Source: Pseudomonas monteilii NBRC 103158 = DSM 14164
Lineage (GTDB): Bacteria; Pseudomonadota; Gammaproteobacteria; Pseudomonadales; Pseudomonadaceae
NCBI RefSeq assembly: GCF_000730605.1
Contig: NZ_BBIS01000009.1
Location: forward strand, 248,001 to 312,000
Direction: 5' to 3'
Length of the DNA: 64,000 nt
How positions within the stretch are numbered: the stretch's first letter is position 1; every line of letters begins with the position of its first letter. The position numbers were made by a program, and so were the translations under genes. Below, in pieces: positions 1 to 9,145 of the stretch. The notes below the pieces were generated by a model. That model had not been told where the DNA came from and made no database searches. It was given only the letters and a program-made list of their open reading frames with translations.

Positions 1-2
1 CG

Positions 3-830
3 TTGATGAGTGGCAAGGAGGCCGCCGTGTACGTGGTGCGCTGTGGCAGCCAGGTGCGTTGCGCCAAAGTCTATAAAGAAGCCAACAAGCGCAGCTTCCG
101 CCAGGCCGCCGAGTACCAGGAAGGCCGCAAGGTGCGCAACAGCCGTCAGGCCCGGGCCATGGCCAAGGGCAGCAAGTACGGCCGCAAGGAAGCCGAAGAC
201 GCTTGGCAGAACGCCGAAGTGGCGGCGTTGTTCCGCCTTGCCAGCGCGGGCGTGAGGGTGCCCAAGCCCTACGACTTCCAGGACGGCGTGCTGTTGATGG
301 AGTTGGTAACCGATGCCGATGGCGACGCCGCACCAAGGTTGAACGACGTGCACCTTGAAGCCGAGGATGCCCGCACGTTCCATGCCTTTGTCATTCGTCA
401 GATCGTGTTGATGCTGTGTGCCGGGCTGGTGCATGGCGACCTGTCGGAGTTCAACGTGTTGCTGGGCCCGGACGGGCCGGTGATCATCGACTTGCCACAG
501 GCGGTGGATGCGGCGGCCAACAACCATGCCTTCAACATGCTGCAGCGCGATGTTGACAATATGGCCCACTATTTCGGGCGTTTTGCGCCGGAGCTGAAAA
601 ACACCCGGTATGCGCAGGAAATGTGGGCGCTTTACGAGGCCGGTGACTTGCTTCCCGACAGCCCTTTGTCTGGGGTGTTCGAGGATGACGAACATGAAGC
701 TGACGTGACGGGGGTCATGCGCGAGATCGATTCAGCCCGCATAGATGACGCCCGCCGCCGTGCCGCGCGCGCTGAGGCCGAGCATGGGCCGGCCAAGGCA
801 GAAGAGCCGACGCCGCCCTGGCTTCAGTAA
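3..830 (+). CDS. RIO1-family serine/threonine protein kinase, 5' end cut by window
   Basis: Atypical protein kinase of the RIO family, expected in the cytoplasm; the substrate is unknown. The reading frame is open to the left edge, so the first codons are probably outside the window. The visible 275 residues carry the nucleotide-binding start (SGKEAAVY near residue 3), the ATP-contacting lysine (AKVYK near 22), the catalytic loop HGDLSEFN (about 144-151) and the metal-binding IDLPQ (about 162-166) that replaces the DFG of ordinary kinases. The Lys/Arg-rich stretch 29-66 is typical of bacterial members. The gene stands alone, followed by a long palindrome. The RIO assignment is from motifs; the cellular role is not inferable. 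Confidence 0.88.
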   Translation: MMSGKEAAVYVVRCGSQVRCAKVYKEANKRSFRQAAEYQEGRKVRNSRQARAMAKGSKYGRKEAEDAWQNAEVAALFRLASAGVRVPKPYDFQDGVLLMELVTDADGDAAPRLNDVHLEAEDARTFHAFVIRQIVLMLCAGLVHGDLSEFNVLLGPDGPVIIDLPQAVDAAANNHAFNMLQRDVDNMAHYFGRFAPELKNTRYAQEMWALYEAGDLLPDSPLSGVFEDDEHEADVTGVMREIDSARIDDARRRAARAEAEHGPAKAEEPTPPWLQ

Positions 831-837
831 TAGGTTG

Positions 838-885
838 CCTGTACCGGCCTCTTCGCGGGCGTGCCCGCGAAGAGGCCGGTACAGG
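838..885. repeat. REP-like perfect palindrome, possible terminator
   Basis: Two 23-base arms match perfectly around a 2-base loop. The core has the GCGGGC/GCCCGC and CTTCGCG signature of P. putida REP elements. It begins 8 bases after the RIO kinase stop, so it could also end that transcript, although no U-run follows. Confidence 0.8.
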
Positions 886-1004
886 ATAACCAGGGCGCAA
901 AACAGTCATTGCCTTTGACGCAAGACAATATCTCGTCATTTGTCCTTTTCACTGGCGCGTCACAGGCATAAGGTATACGCCGTTCAAAATGCCCTGGAGC
1001 TGTC

Positions 1005-1979
1005 ATGTCCAACCAATTCCCGTCCGTTCGTCCCCGCCGCCTGCGCCAGAACGAGTCCCTGCGCACGATCTTCCAGGAAACCGAATTCCGCCTGGAAGAC
1101 CTGATCCTGCCGATCTTCGTCGAGGAGGGCATCGATGACTTCGTGCCGATCACCAGCATGCCCGGTGTCAATCGCATCCCCGAAAAGCTGCTGGCCCAGG
1201 AAATCGAGCGCTACGCCCGTGCCGGCATCAAGTCGGTGATGACCTTTGGCGTATCGCACAACCTGGACGCTGTTGGCAGCGACACCTGGAACGAAAACGG
1301 CCTGGTTGCGCGCATGTCGCGCATCTGCAAAGACACCGTGCCGGAAATGGTGGTGATGTCCGACACCTGCTTCTGCGAATACACCAGCCACGGCCACTGC
1401 GGCGTGCTGCATGACCACGGTGTGGACAACGACGCCACCCTGGCCAACCTGGGCAAGCAGGCGGTCATCGCTGCCGCTGCCGGTGCCGACTTCATCGCCC
1501 CGTCGGCGGCAATGGACGGCCAGGTACAGGCTATCCGCAGCGCGCTGGATGGCGCCGGTTTCCATGACACGGCGATCATGGCCTATTCGACCAAGTTCGC
1601 CTCGTCGCTGTATGGCCCGTTCCGCGAAGCCGGTGGTACCGCGCTGAAGGGCGACCGCAAGAGCTACCAGATGAACCCGATGAACCGCCGCGAAGCGGTG
1701 CGCGAGTCGCTGCTGGATGAGCAGGAAGGGGCAGACGTGCTGATGGTCAAGCCGGCTGGCGCCTACCTTGACGTGATCGCCGACATCCGCGCCGCGTCGC
1801 GCCTGCCACTGGCGGCCTATCAGGTGAGTGGCGAGTACGCGATGATCAAGTTCGGCGGCCTGGCCGGCGCCATCGATGAAGGCCGCGTAGTGCGTGAAAG
1901 CATTGGCGCAATCAAGCGTGCCGGTGCTGACCTGATCCTGACCTACTTCGCCATGGACCTGGCCCGCGAAGGTATCTGA
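1005..1979 (+). CDS. hemB: Porphobilinogen synthase (delta-aminolevulinic acid dehydratase), zinc type
   Basis: Condenses two 5-aminolevulinate molecules to porphobilinogen in cytoplasmic tetrapyrrole synthesis. The 324 residues equal the E. coli enzyme in length and resemble it closely. The two Schiff-base lysines lie in YSTKFAS (K197) and MVKPAG (K249). The active-site zinc cysteines are present at 122, 124 and 132 in [13 protein letters not shown]. From family knowledge, the main pseudomonad HemB (as in P. aeruginosa) lacks these cysteines and uses magnesium, so this is probably the additional zinc-type paralogue. The ATG at 1005 follows CTGGAG. A hairpin terminator follows, and the neighbours are not haem genes. 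Confidence 0.96.
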   Translation: MSNQFPSVRPRRLRQNESLRTIFQETEFRLEDLILPIFVEEGIDDFVPITSMPGVNRIPEKLLAQEIERYARAGIKSVMTFGVSHNLDAVGSDTWNENGLVARMSRICKDTVPEMVVMSDTCFCEYTSHGHCGVLHDHGVDNDATLANLGKQAVIAAAAGADFIAPSAAMDGQVQAIRSALDGAGFHDTAIMAYSTKFASSLYGPFREAGGTALKGDRKSYQMNPMNRREAVRESLLDEQEGADVLMVKPAGAYLDVIADIRAASRLPLAAYQVSGEYAMIKFGGLAGAIDEGRVVRESIGAIKRAGADLILTYFAMDLAREGI

Positions 1980-1986
1980 TTGATAG

Positions 1987-2005
1987 GGCGCCGCTTTGCG
2001 GCGCC
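1987..2005 (+). terminator. Likely terminator of hemB
   Basis: Eight-base perfect arms (GGCGCCGC / GCGGCGCC) around a TTT loop, starting 7 bases after the hemB stop and followed by a weak T-containing tract. Confidence 0.65.
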
Positions 2006-2037
2006 TCTGTTCACCTGTGCCCTGAAGCCGTGTAATA

Positions 2038-2070
2038 CCCCTGTGGGAGCGGCTTCAGCCGCGAAGAGAC
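2038..2070. repeat. Single REP unit between hemB and proP
   Basis: The segment contains CTGTGGGAGCGGCTTCAGCC followed by GCGAAGAG, the common pseudomonad REP half-element with an imperfect GCGGCT/AGCCGC stem. It is unpaired, unlike the palindrome at 838-885. Confidence 0.6.
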
Positions 2071-2165
2071 CAGCAAGCCGATTCACAAAAAATCGGTAAG
2101 CGCTGAATTATTTAGTGTCCCGTTGTATCTGAACCCTTAGAGCATTCATCGACAGGGATACGGGC

Positions 2166-3668
2166 ATGAAACCTCGCAAGAAAAGCGTCCAGCCAATCGG
2201 CCTCAAGGACATCACCATCGTCGACGACGCCAAGATGAAAAAGGCGATCACCGCGGCGGCGCTGGGCAATGCCATGGAGTGGTTCGACTTCGGCGTTTAT
2301 GGCTTCGTCGCCTACGCATTGGGCAAGGTGTTTTTCCCCAACGCCGACCCCGGTGTGCAGATGATCGCGGCGCTGGCCACCTTCTCGGTGCCGTTCCTGA
2401 TCCGGCCACTGGGCGGGCTGTTCTTCGGCGCCTTGGGCGACCGCTTCGGCCGGCAGAAAATCCTCGCCGCGACCATCGTGATCATGTCGCTCAGCACCTT
2501 CGCTATCGGCCTGATACCGTCCTATGCCAGCATCGGCATCTGGGCGCCGATTCTATTGCTGCTGGCCAAGATGGCCCAAGGGTTCTCGGTGGGTGGCGAG
2601 TACACGGGGGCGTCGATCTTCGTCGCCGAATACGCCCCCGACCGCAAGCGGGGTTTTCTCGGTAGCTGGCTGGACTTCGGCTCCATTGCCGGTTTTGTGC
2701 TAGGTGCAGGCGTGGTGGTGCTGATTTCTACCGTTCTCGGCGAGGAAAAGTTCCTGGAGTGGGGCTGGCGCCTGCCGTTCTTCCTGGCCCTGCCGTTGGG
2801 TATCATCGGCCTGTACCTGCGCCATGCGCTGGAAGAAACACCCGCGTTCCAGCAGCATGTCGACAAGCTGGAGCAGGGCGACCGCGAAGGGCTGGCCTCT
2901 GGGCCCAAGGTGTCGTTCAAGGAGGTGGCCACCCAGCATTGGCGCAGCCTGGTGACTTGCATTGGTGTGGTGATTGCCACCAACGTCACCTACTACATGC
3001 TGCTCACCTACATGCCCAGCTACCTGTCGCACAACCTGCATTACAGCGAAGACCACGGCGTGCTGATCATCATCGCGATCATGGTCGGCATGCTGTTCGT
3101 GCAACCGATGATCGGCCTGCTCAGCGACAAGTTTGGCCGCCGGCCATTCATCATCGTCGGCAGCGTCGGCCTGTTCGCTTTGGCCATTCCGGCGTTCATG
3201 CTGATCAACAGCGGTGAGCTGGCGGTGATTTTCGCCGGGTTGCTGATCATCGCCGTCATGCTCAACTTCTTCATCGGCGTAATGGCCTCGACGCTGCCGG
3301 CGATGTTCCCCACGCACATCCGCTACAGCGCCCTGGCCAGTGCCTTCAACATATCGGTACTGATCGCCGGCCTTACCCCGACGCTCACTGCCTGGCTGGT
3401 AGAGAGCACCGGCAACCTGTACATGCCGGCTTATTACCTGATGGCGATTGCCGCCGTGGGCCTTGTCACTGGCCTGACCATGAAGGAAACCGCCAACAAG
3501 CCGCTGCGCGGTGCGGCACCGGCGGCATCGGACATCGAGGAAGCGCGTGAATTGCTGCAGGAGCACCACGACAACATCGAGCAGAAAATCGAAGACATCG
3601 ACGCGCAGATCGCCGAGCTGGAAGCGAAACGCAAGGTGCTGGCTCAGCAGCACCCGCGGATCGACTGA
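2166..3668 (+). CDS. proP: MFS proline/betaine:H+ symporter, ProP-like
   Basis: Inner-membrane major facilitator of the metabolite:H+ symporter family, most like the osmoregulatory transporter ProP. The 500 residues give about 12 hydrophobic segments. Conserved loops are visible: the N-terminal GNAMEWFDFGVYG, the loop 2-3 motif GDRFGRQK, and the repeat of this motif after helix 8 (SDKFGRRP). The last 45 residues (EEARELL to LEAKRK) form heptad-like charged sequence, matching the C-terminal coiled coil of E. coli ProP that tunes its osmotic response. The ATG at 2166 has an AGGGA upstream. The stop abuts the convergent DUF1275 gene. Substrate is inferred from family resemblance only. Confidence 0.85.
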   Translation: MKPRKKSVQPIGLKDITIVDDAKMKKAITAAALGNAMEWFDFGVYGFVAYALGKVFFPNADPGVQMIAALATFSVPFLIRPLGGLFFGALGDRFGRQKILAATIVIMSLSTFAIGLIPSYASIGIWAPILLLLAKMAQGFSVGGEYTGASIFVAEYAPDRKRGFLGSWLDFGSIAGFVLGAGVVVLISTVLGEEKFLEWGWRLPFFLALPLGIIGLYLRHALEETPAFQQHVDKLEQGDREGLASGPKVSFKEVATQHWRSLVTCIGVVIATNVTYYMLLTYMPSYLSHNLHYSEDHGVLIIIAIMVGMLFVQPMIGLLSDKFGRRPFIIVGSVGLFALAIPAFMLINSGELAVIFAGLLIIAVMLNFFIGVMASTLPAMFPTHIRYSALASAFNISVLIAGLTPTLTAWLVESTGNLYMPAYYLMAIAAVGLVTGLTMKETANKPLRGAAPAASDIEEARELLQEHHDNIEQKIEDIDAQIAELEAKRKVLAQQHPRID

Positions 3669-4370
3669 TCAGCGTGGCATGTAGCCGCGCTGCCAGGCGC
3701 GCGGGATGAACCGCGATACCAGGGCCAGCACACACGCCAGCGCGCAGCTGCCGGCCAGTGCCTGCAGGCCCAGGTGTTGTTGCAACCAGGCGCCGAGCGC
3801 GGCCCCCGACAGCATGCCGGCCCAAGGCACCAGTTGCACCCGCCAGCCGTTACGCCGCTCGCCCAGCAGCCAGCGCCCCAGGCCACGGCCGAAACGGGAC
3901 AAGGCGCCAGTAACGTAGGTCAGGCCGATGGGCAGGCCGTTCACCTGTTCGACCACGGCATTGATCATGCCCATCGCCAGTGTGGCGGCCAGTAATGCCG
4001 GGAAGGTGGCTGCCAACGGCCACACGGCCGCGAACGCCAGCAGTGCGGCGACCACCAGCAACACGGGCCAGGCCCGGCGGTGAAAGCCGCGCGCCAGCAG
4101 TACGCCCAGCGCATTGCCGGCGACAAAGCCCAATACCGCGCCACTCAGGCGCAGCACCAGGGCCAGGTCGGCTTCACTGATGGCCACCGCCAGGCGCGTG
4201 GTGTTGCCGCTCATGAACGACACGAAGTCACCCAGCGCCAGCAGGCCAATGGCATCGGTCATGCCAGCCAGGACCGACAGGGCGGCGACCAGGCCGAGGC
4301 CGACACGACCACGCAGGGTTTGCAGCCGCAGCCGCCTGGCCGTGCGCGCGGGAAGGGTATTGGGCAGCAT
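3669..4370 (-). CDS. DUF1275 (YoaK-like) membrane protein
   Basis: Inner-membrane protein of unknown function. The 233 residues are mostly hydrophobic with about six predicted segments. The family pattern is clear: AGMTDAIGLLALGDFVSFMSGNTT near residues 35-58, then GMINAVVEQVN and LTYVTGALSRFGRGLG in the second half. The gene starts 9 bases after the riboflavin synthase stop on the same strand, with its ribosome binding site (TGAGGT) overlapping that stop, so the two are probably co-transcribed. Its own stop is immediately adjacent to the proP stop, leaving no room for separate terminators. Confidence 0.85.
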   Translation of the reverse strand: MLPNTLPARTARRLRLQTLRGRVGLGLVAALSVLAGMTDAIGLLALGDFVSFMSGNTTRLAVAISEADLALVLRLSGAVLGFVAGNALGVLLARGFHRRAWPVLLVVAALLAFAAVWPLAATFPALLAATLAMGMINAVVEQVNGLPIGLTYVTGALSRFGRGLGRWLLGERRNGWRVQLVPWAGMLSGAALGAWLQQHLGLQALAGSCALACVLALVSRFIPRAWQRGYMPR

Positions 4371-4379
4371 GCGCAGACC

Positions 4380-5009
4380 TCAGGGCAGCAGTTTTTCGCG
4401 GGCCAGGGTGCCTTTGATGGTGCGCTCCACCACGTCGACCAGCACCATGGTCTGGTGATCGACCTCGATATTGAGCAGCTCGCCGGCCTTGTAGCGGGCG
4501 AAGGTGGTCTGGCGCAGGGTTTCCGGGATCAGGTTGATGGTGATGACATTGTCGTCGACATCGGCAACGGTCAGGCTGCAGCCGTTGACCCCAATGAAGC
4601 CGCGCGGGAACACGTACTTGCCCCATTCCGGCGGCATGCGAAACGTGATGAATGCACCGGTTTCCTTGATGGACAGCTGGACGATTTCCGCAGTGGTGGC
4701 GATGTGGCCGGCCATCAGGTGGCCGCCGACTTCGGCGTTCATTTTTGCCGAGCGTTCGATGTTGACGCCTTGGCCGGCCTTGAAATTGCGCAGGTTGGTA
4801 CGTTCCAGGGTGGCGTTCATGGCGTCGAACCTGACCTGCGTACCGTGAATTTCGGTGACCGACAGGCAAGTGCCCTCGACACTGACGCTGGCGCCGATCT
4901 TCAGTTCGTCGAGCAGTTCCGGGGTGAGGTCGATGGTGAACTGGTTGTGGCCCGGGTAGGTGGTCACATCAAGCAGAGGGCGGACGGCCTGGACGATGCC
5001 GGTGTACAT
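4380..5009 (-). CDS. ribE: Riboflavin synthase, alpha subunit
   Basis: Dismutates two 6,7-dimethyl-8-ribityllumazine molecules to riboflavin plus a pyrimidine product. The 209-residue protein has the two lumazine-binding repeats: MYTGIVQAV to ATLERTNLR (1-90) and GGHLMAGHI to YKAGELLNIEVD (about 95-190). I chose the ATG at 5009 because AGGAG sits 7 bases upstream and the MYTGIV start is canonical; a longer frame upstream lacks both. It is away from the usual ribD-ribBA-ribH cluster and shows no FMN-riboswitch-like leader. Possibly a second copy, but only one can be seen here. Confidence 0.95.
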   Translation of the reverse strand: MYTGIVQAVRPLLDVTTYPGHNQFTIDLTPELLDELKIGASVSVEGTCLSVTEIHGTQVRFDAMNATLERTNLRNFKAGQGVNIERSAKMNAEVGGHLMAGHIATTAEIVQLSIKETGAFITFRMPPEWGKYVFPRGFIGVNGCSLTVADVDDNVITINLIPETLRQTTFARYKAGELLNIEVDHQTMVLVDVVERTIKGTLAREKLLP

Positions 5010-5092
5010 GGAGTTGCTCCTGGGCACAAAAAGAAATCACCCGAACGCTATGCCTCTGGTGCTGCAAAATCAAGGTCGGCCTCTGCGCGGGT

Positions 5093-7159
5093 TTACAAAT
5101 GCCCGCTGCTGTTGACGATCCGCAGGCACAGCGCCTCGTACGGGTCCAGGTTCACCATCAGGCGCCCATCCTCGGTCAGGTCGCCTTCAACCGTCTCGTT
5201 GATCATGTCCACCACCGGCCCCGGCGTGAACCCGGTCAGTTGCAGTTCCTCCGCAATCACGTCCTGGCCAAAGTTCAACGCGCTGATCTGGATACCCCGC
5301 CCGGCCGGCAGTTCGTGCACCATCACCAGCAACCCCGGGCTGCTGACTTCAGGCACCAGCACCTGGCGGCTGGTGGCGATCCCATAGGCCTGGCGTACCG
5401 CCAGCAGTTTCTTCACCTTGCAGGCAAACGAATTGCTGTTTTCCAGCTGGCTGTCCAGGCTTCCGTAAAGGGCGCGTGCACGGGGCATGCCGCGCACCGA
5501 TTGCTCGGCCTGCGTGTCCAGCCCGGCCAGGTCGTAACCGCCCCGGTGAATCCAGCGGGTGTCGCCATCGAGCATGCGCTCGGCCACCGCGTCAGCAGGC
5601 AAGGGCAGGGCACCGACCAGGTCCCAGCCAGACAACGCGACCACCCCCGGCTGCATGGCGTTGTACATGACCAGCAGCAGGTGCACCTTCTGGATCTGTT
5701 CGATTTCTGCCGTGCCGATCTGCTCCAGGTCGCGCACGCCCAGTGCTGCGGCGATCAGGCTGGCCGTGGTGCAGGCGATGCCGTTGGTGACGAAGCGCAG
5801 GTTGTACGGCGCGTGCTCGCCCGATAGCCGTTCGTAAATCTCTTCACGGATGTGTTCGCGCAGGATGCTGCCGGGCAGCGTCTGGCCCTTGTACAGGTAC
5901 ATGTCATGGGCGTGCAGGGTCCAGAAATGCACCAGTTCCACGGTCAGCTCGTCATGGTTTTGCAGGGCATGGATCAGCGAAGCCGGGTCGATGCCGAAGG
6001 CGTGCATTTCCTTGAGCATCAGGCGCAGGAATGCAGTGTCGCCGGTCAGCAGTGCATGCTGGTAGGCCGGCCGGGTAATGAAATCGTAGGACAGGTCGGC
6101 GCCGCCCTTGGACATCTGTGCGATGTCGTCCAGGGTGAGGTTAAGCTCCTGGAAGCTGAAACCGCCGGCTTTGCGGATCATCCCGCCGATCAGCTGATTG
6201 CCGACAATCGACAGGGGGTGGCTTTCCGACCAGGCGGTGTCGCTGGCCCGTGTTTCCACGCCGAGAAAGCCGTTAGCGTCCAGGCGCAGGCCACGGGCGC
6301 CCAGGCAGTCCAGGGCGTGCAGGGCATCGCCAATGATCATTTGCTGGGCGGCGAAGGTTGGGTCCAGCCAGTTCAGAGACGGCTGGCCTTCCTTGAAATA
6401 GTGCAGGTATACCCAGCGCCGCGTCTTGCCGTCCACGCCGGTAACCGGTGGTGTAGCGCTCCAGTCGGTTTCCTTCACACCTGGCTCGAAGAAGATGACA
6501 CGTTGCAGTTGGCCGACGATGTAATGGCGGGCCTTGAGCTCATCGCACTGGGCCGGCAGCAGGTTGACCGCGTCACGGCCGGCGGGCACTTGCGGCAACA
6601 GCGGCCAGTCTTCCTCGCGTATTTCGACCATGTGGTACAGCCCCGGGTACGGCCCATGTGCCAGTTCTGCCAGGCGGAAGTCAGCACCCTTGCCAGTGTG
6701 TGAGGGGATCAGGTCGTCGATGGTCACGGCGTTGTGCGCCGCGGCCATGCGGCTCATCTGGATCAGTTCCTGCTCACTGCCGTACAGAGGGTCGATGTCG
6801 AAGCTGATGCGGTCGAAGTTGCCGTCCACGCTGGGGGTGAGTTCGCGACCGCGAATACCGCCGGACAACTTGATCGGGCCGGTGTGCAGGCCCTGGATGC
6901 CGATATCCGACAAGCGCTTCCACAACGCTTCGTGGGCCAGGGCGCCGAGCACCGAGCAGCCTGGCGGGGCGATGATGGCGTCGGGGTATACCGTCAGCCA
7001 CACCGAGGCGATTTCGGTGGCGCGGCGGGGCTGAGCTTCGGCGTACGGCTGCTGCCACAACCGGGACTGGCCTGAATACAGGCTGGCACGCGCTTGGGAG
7101 GCCTTGAGCATGGCGCGGTCTTCGAGCCATTTGACGTATGACGGGTCGGGCTGGGTCAT
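5093..7159 (-). CDS. GH13 glycoside hydrolase family enzyme, trehalose-synthase-like
   Basis: Retaining alpha-glucan-active enzyme of GH13; the closest recognisable group is trehalose synthase (maltose alpha-glucosyltransferase), which isomerises maltose and trehalose. The catalytic triad is present in the correct order: nucleophile D294 in GLRLDANG, acid/base E338 in FQELNL, and transition-state aspartate D403 in NHDELT, a motif typical of trehalose synthases. At 688 residues there is no C-terminal maltokinase domain. The N-terminus ([15 protein letters not shown]) differs from typical TreS. It lies 83 bases upstream of ribE on the same strand. Precise substrate is uncertain. Confidence 0.78.
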   Translation of the reverse strand: MTQPDPSYVKWLEDRAMLKASQARASLYSGQSRLWQQPYAEAQPRRATEIASVWLTVYPDAIIAPPGCSVLGALAHEALWKRLSDIGIQGLHTGPIKLSGGIRGRELTPSVDGNFDRISFDIDPLYGSEQELIQMSRMAAAHNAVTIDDLIPSHTGKGADFRLAELAHGPYPGLYHMVEIREEDWPLLPQVPAGRDAVNLLPAQCDELKARHYIVGQLQRVIFFEPGVKETDWSATPPVTGVDGKTRRWVYLHYFKEGQPSLNWLDPTFAAQQMIIGDALHALDCLGARGLRLDANGFLGVETRASDTAWSESHPLSIVGNQLIGGMIRKAGGFSFQELNLTLDDIAQMSKGGADLSYDFITRPAYQHALLTGDTAFLRLMLKEMHAFGIDPASLIHALQNHDELTVELVHFWTLHAHDMYLYKGQTLPGSILREHIREEIYERLSGEHAPYNLRFVTNGIACTTASLIAAALGVRDLEQIGTAEIEQIQKVHLLLVMYNAMQPGVVALSGWDLVGALPLPADAVAERMLDGDTRWIHRGGYDLAGLDTQAEQSVRGMPRARALYGSLDSQLENSNSFACKVKKLLAVRQAYGIATSRQVLVPEVSSPGLLVMVHELPAGRGIQISALNFGQDVIAEELQLTGFTPGPVVDMINETVEGDLTEDGRLMVNLDPYEALCLRIVNSSGHL

Positions 7160-7259
7160 TTCGCGTCCTCTTTGCGTGTCGGCACCGGCTCAGGTTATGA
7201 CGGCATTGTTGCCTGATCGTTCGGCTGGGAGCTGTTTCAGGTGCCGCTGCAGCCGACGA

Positions 7260-8177
7260 TCAACGCCGCGCCGACAACTGCTGCGGCGCCAGAAAAGCAT
7301 CATGAAAGTAGTTACGCACGGCCTGCATCGCCGGGTTGAACGCTCGCTCCCGGTGCCAGGCCAACCCCACGCTCATCGGCGTAACCGGGTCGCTGATGGT
7401 CACTGTCTCGATGCGTTTGCCCTCCAGCGACCAGGGCCGGTGTACCAGGTCCGACAGGATCGCTACGCCACTGCCATTGGCAACCATGCTGCGCACGGCC
7501 TCCACCGAACTGGTCCGCACCCGCACGCTTGGCCGTTGCCCGGCGTGTTCCCAGTAGCGCATGGCGCTTTGCTCGGCTTCGTCCACGGTCAGCAGAATGA
7601 ACGGCTCACAGGCCACGTCGGCCAGGCTCACCGACGAGCGCTCGCACAGCGGATGGTGGCCGGGCAGCCATAACCGGCGCTCGGAGTTGAACAGCGTCTC
7701 CGAGACGATATCGGGGTGGGTGAGGTTGGCGGTGAGCACTACCGCCATGTCGAAACGCCCCTCCAGCAAGCCTTGCTCGATGGCACTGCGCTCTTGCTCG
7801 TACAGCTCCAGGGTTACGTCCGGGTGCCAGTGTTCAAGGCGCTGCAGGTGGTGAGGCAGGAAGTAGCCAATCACGGTGTAGCTTGCCGCCAGGCGCAGCA
7901 GGCCGCTTGCACGCACGTTCGGCAGCGGGCTGTTCAACGCGTCATCGACACTGCGCAGAATCACATAGGCGCGGTTCAGAAAGTGCCGACCAGCCTCGGT
8001 CAGGTTCATGCCCTGAGCCGAGCGTTGGAACAGCAGCACGCCAAGCATGGCTTCCAGTTCTTTGATGGCCGTGGTTACCGCCGACTGGGAGATATTCAGG
8101 TGGATCGCTGCCTGGGAAATCTGGCCGATCTCGGCGGTTGCGACAAAATAGCGGACCTGGCGCAGGGTCAGTGACAC
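7260..8177 (-). CDS. LysR-family transcriptional regulator, divergent from pxpABC
   Basis: DNA-binding regulator with an N-terminal winged helix-turn-helix (LTLRQVRYFVATAEIGQISQAA... SQSAVTTAIKELE) and a C-terminal effector-binding domain. I place the start at the GTG at 8177 because AGGAG lies 6 bases upstream and the protein then begins like ordinary LysR members (305 residues); a GTG at 8213 would add 12 residues. It is divergent from pxpA with an inverted-repeat-rich gap between, so it most likely senses 5-oxoproline or a related metabolite and controls pxpABC and itself. The effector is inferred from position only. Confidence 0.9.
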   Translation of the reverse strand: MSLTLRQVRYFVATAEIGQISQAAIHLNISQSAVTTAIKELEAMLGVLLFQRSAQGMNLTEAGRHFLNRAYVILRSVDDALNSPLPNVRASGLLRLAASYTVIGYFLPHHLQRLEHWHPDVTLELYEQERSAIEQGLLEGRFDMAVVLTANLTHPDIVSETLFNSERRLWLPGHHPLCERSSVSLADVACEPFILLTVDEAEQSAMRYWEHAGQRPSVRVRTSSVEAVRSMVANGSGVAILSDLVHRPWSLEGKRIETVTISDPVTPMSVGLAWHRERAFNPAMQAVRNYFHDAFLAPQQLSARR

Positions 8178-8193
8178 GGTTGGCTCCTGTGGT

Positions 8194-8255
8194 ATCTGAT
8201 TTTCCGAAGACACCCTATCTGTTTATAGATCTTCCCAAGGGGGTGTGGAAAATCT
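8194..8255. promoter_or_regulatory. Probable LysR operator region between the regulator and pxpA
   Basis: Contains ATCT-N6-AGAT at 8217-8230, a T-N11-A-type LysR box, and a second inverted repeat AGATCTTCC (8227-8235) / GGAAAATCT (8247-8255) that matches in 8 of 9 positions. GATTTTCC at 8198-8205 repeats the second motif. The overlap of the two palindromes is the usual layout of recognition and activation half-sites. Confidence 0.55.
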
Positions 8256-8297
8256 AACGTGGCTTGCATGCAGTCACAAGCGCCAGGAGAAACAGTC

Positions 8298-9056
8298 ATG
8301 CAGGTGGTGGATTTCAACTCGGACATGGGTGAGGGGTTTGGCCCGTGGACCATTGGCGATGGCGTCGACAACGAGCTGATGGGCCATATCAGCACGGCGA
8401 ACATCGCCACGGGCTTCCATGCCGGCGACCCCGGTACCATGCGCCGCACCGTAGCGCGGGCCAAGGCGTTGGGCGTTGCGGTGGGCGCCCACCCGGGTTT
8501 CCGAGACCTGGTGGGCTTTGGCCGCCGGCATATCAACGCCCCGGCCCAGGAGCTGGTCGACGACATGCTTTACCAGCTGGGCGCCCTGCGAGAAATTGCC
8601 CGTGCACAAGGTGTGCGCCTGCAGCACATAAAGCCGCACGGTGCGCTGTACATGCACCTGGCGCGCGACGAAGAAGCCGCGCGCCTGCTGGTGGAAAACC
8701 TGCGGGTGATAGAGCCAGAGCTGTTGCTGTACTGCATGCCGGGCTCTGTGATTTGCCATATTGCCCAGGAACTTGGCCAACCGGTGGTCCGCGAGTTCTA
8801 CGCCGACCGCGAGTACGACCTGAGCGGTTCTATCGTCTTTACCCGCAATGTGCGTGGCTACGACCCCACGGCTGTTGCAGAGCGGGTACTGCGTGCTTGC
8901 CAGCAAGGCGTGGTACGTACGGTCGAAGGCCAGGACCTGGCCATCGCGTTCGATTCCATCTGCCTGCACAGCGATACCCCCGGCGCGCTCGACCTGGTAG
9001 AAGCCACGCGTAAGGCGCTGGACGCGGCCGGTATCGTGGTGCGTGCGCCGCGCTGA
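8298..9056 (+). CDS. pxpA: 5-oxoprolinase subunit PxpA (LamB/YcsF family)
   Basis: Subunit A of the ATP-dependent prokaryotic 5-oxoprolinase, which opens 5-oxoproline to glutamate with PxpB and PxpC. The 252 residues show the family hallmarks: [13 protein letters not shown] at the N-terminus, [11 protein letters not shown] (about 36-46), [15 protein letters not shown], and [13 protein letters not shown] use the ATG at 8298, with AGGAGA 7 bases upstream; an upstream in-frame ATG at 8259 lacks such a site. First gene of a three-gene operon. The stop is 89 bases before pxpB. Confidence 0.95.
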   Translation: MQVVDFNSDMGEGFGPWTIGDGVDNELMGHISTANIATGFHAGDPGTMRRTVARAKALGVAVGAHPGFRDLVGFGRRHINAPAQELVDDMLYQLGALREIARAQGVRLQHIKPHGALYMHLARDEEAARLLVENLRVIEPELLLYCMPGSVICHIAQELGQPVVREFYADREYDLSGSIVFTRNVRGYDPTAVAERVLRACQQGVVRTVEGQDLAIAFDSICLHSDTPGALDLVEATRKALDAAGIVVRAPR

Positions 9057-9145
9057 GCCCATGAGGCATCCGGCAGGCACAAGCCGGAGCCCGTATAGGT
9101 TGTTTTCGCCTGCCTTTCTATAAAGATTCCAAAAAAGGAACAGTC

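Noticed and set aside
838-885. CRISPR-like or transposon-end interpretation of the palindrome
   Set aside because: It is a single palindrome without spacers or target duplication, and its core fits REP elements seen three more times in the window.
5010-5092. Possible FMN riboswitch upstream of riboflavin synthase
   Set aside because: The 83-base gap is too short for an RFN element, and no conserved stem pattern is present.
4080-5387. A 435-codon plus-strand frame opposite DUF1275 and ribE
   Set aside because: The minus-strand genes there have clear family motifs; this translation is Gly/Gln/Asp-rich antisense sequence without recognisable domains.
7104-7673. Plus-strand frame of 189 codons through the gap between the GH13 and LysR genes
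   Set aside because: It overlaps both minus-strand genes, has no ribosome binding site, and its translation has no domain.
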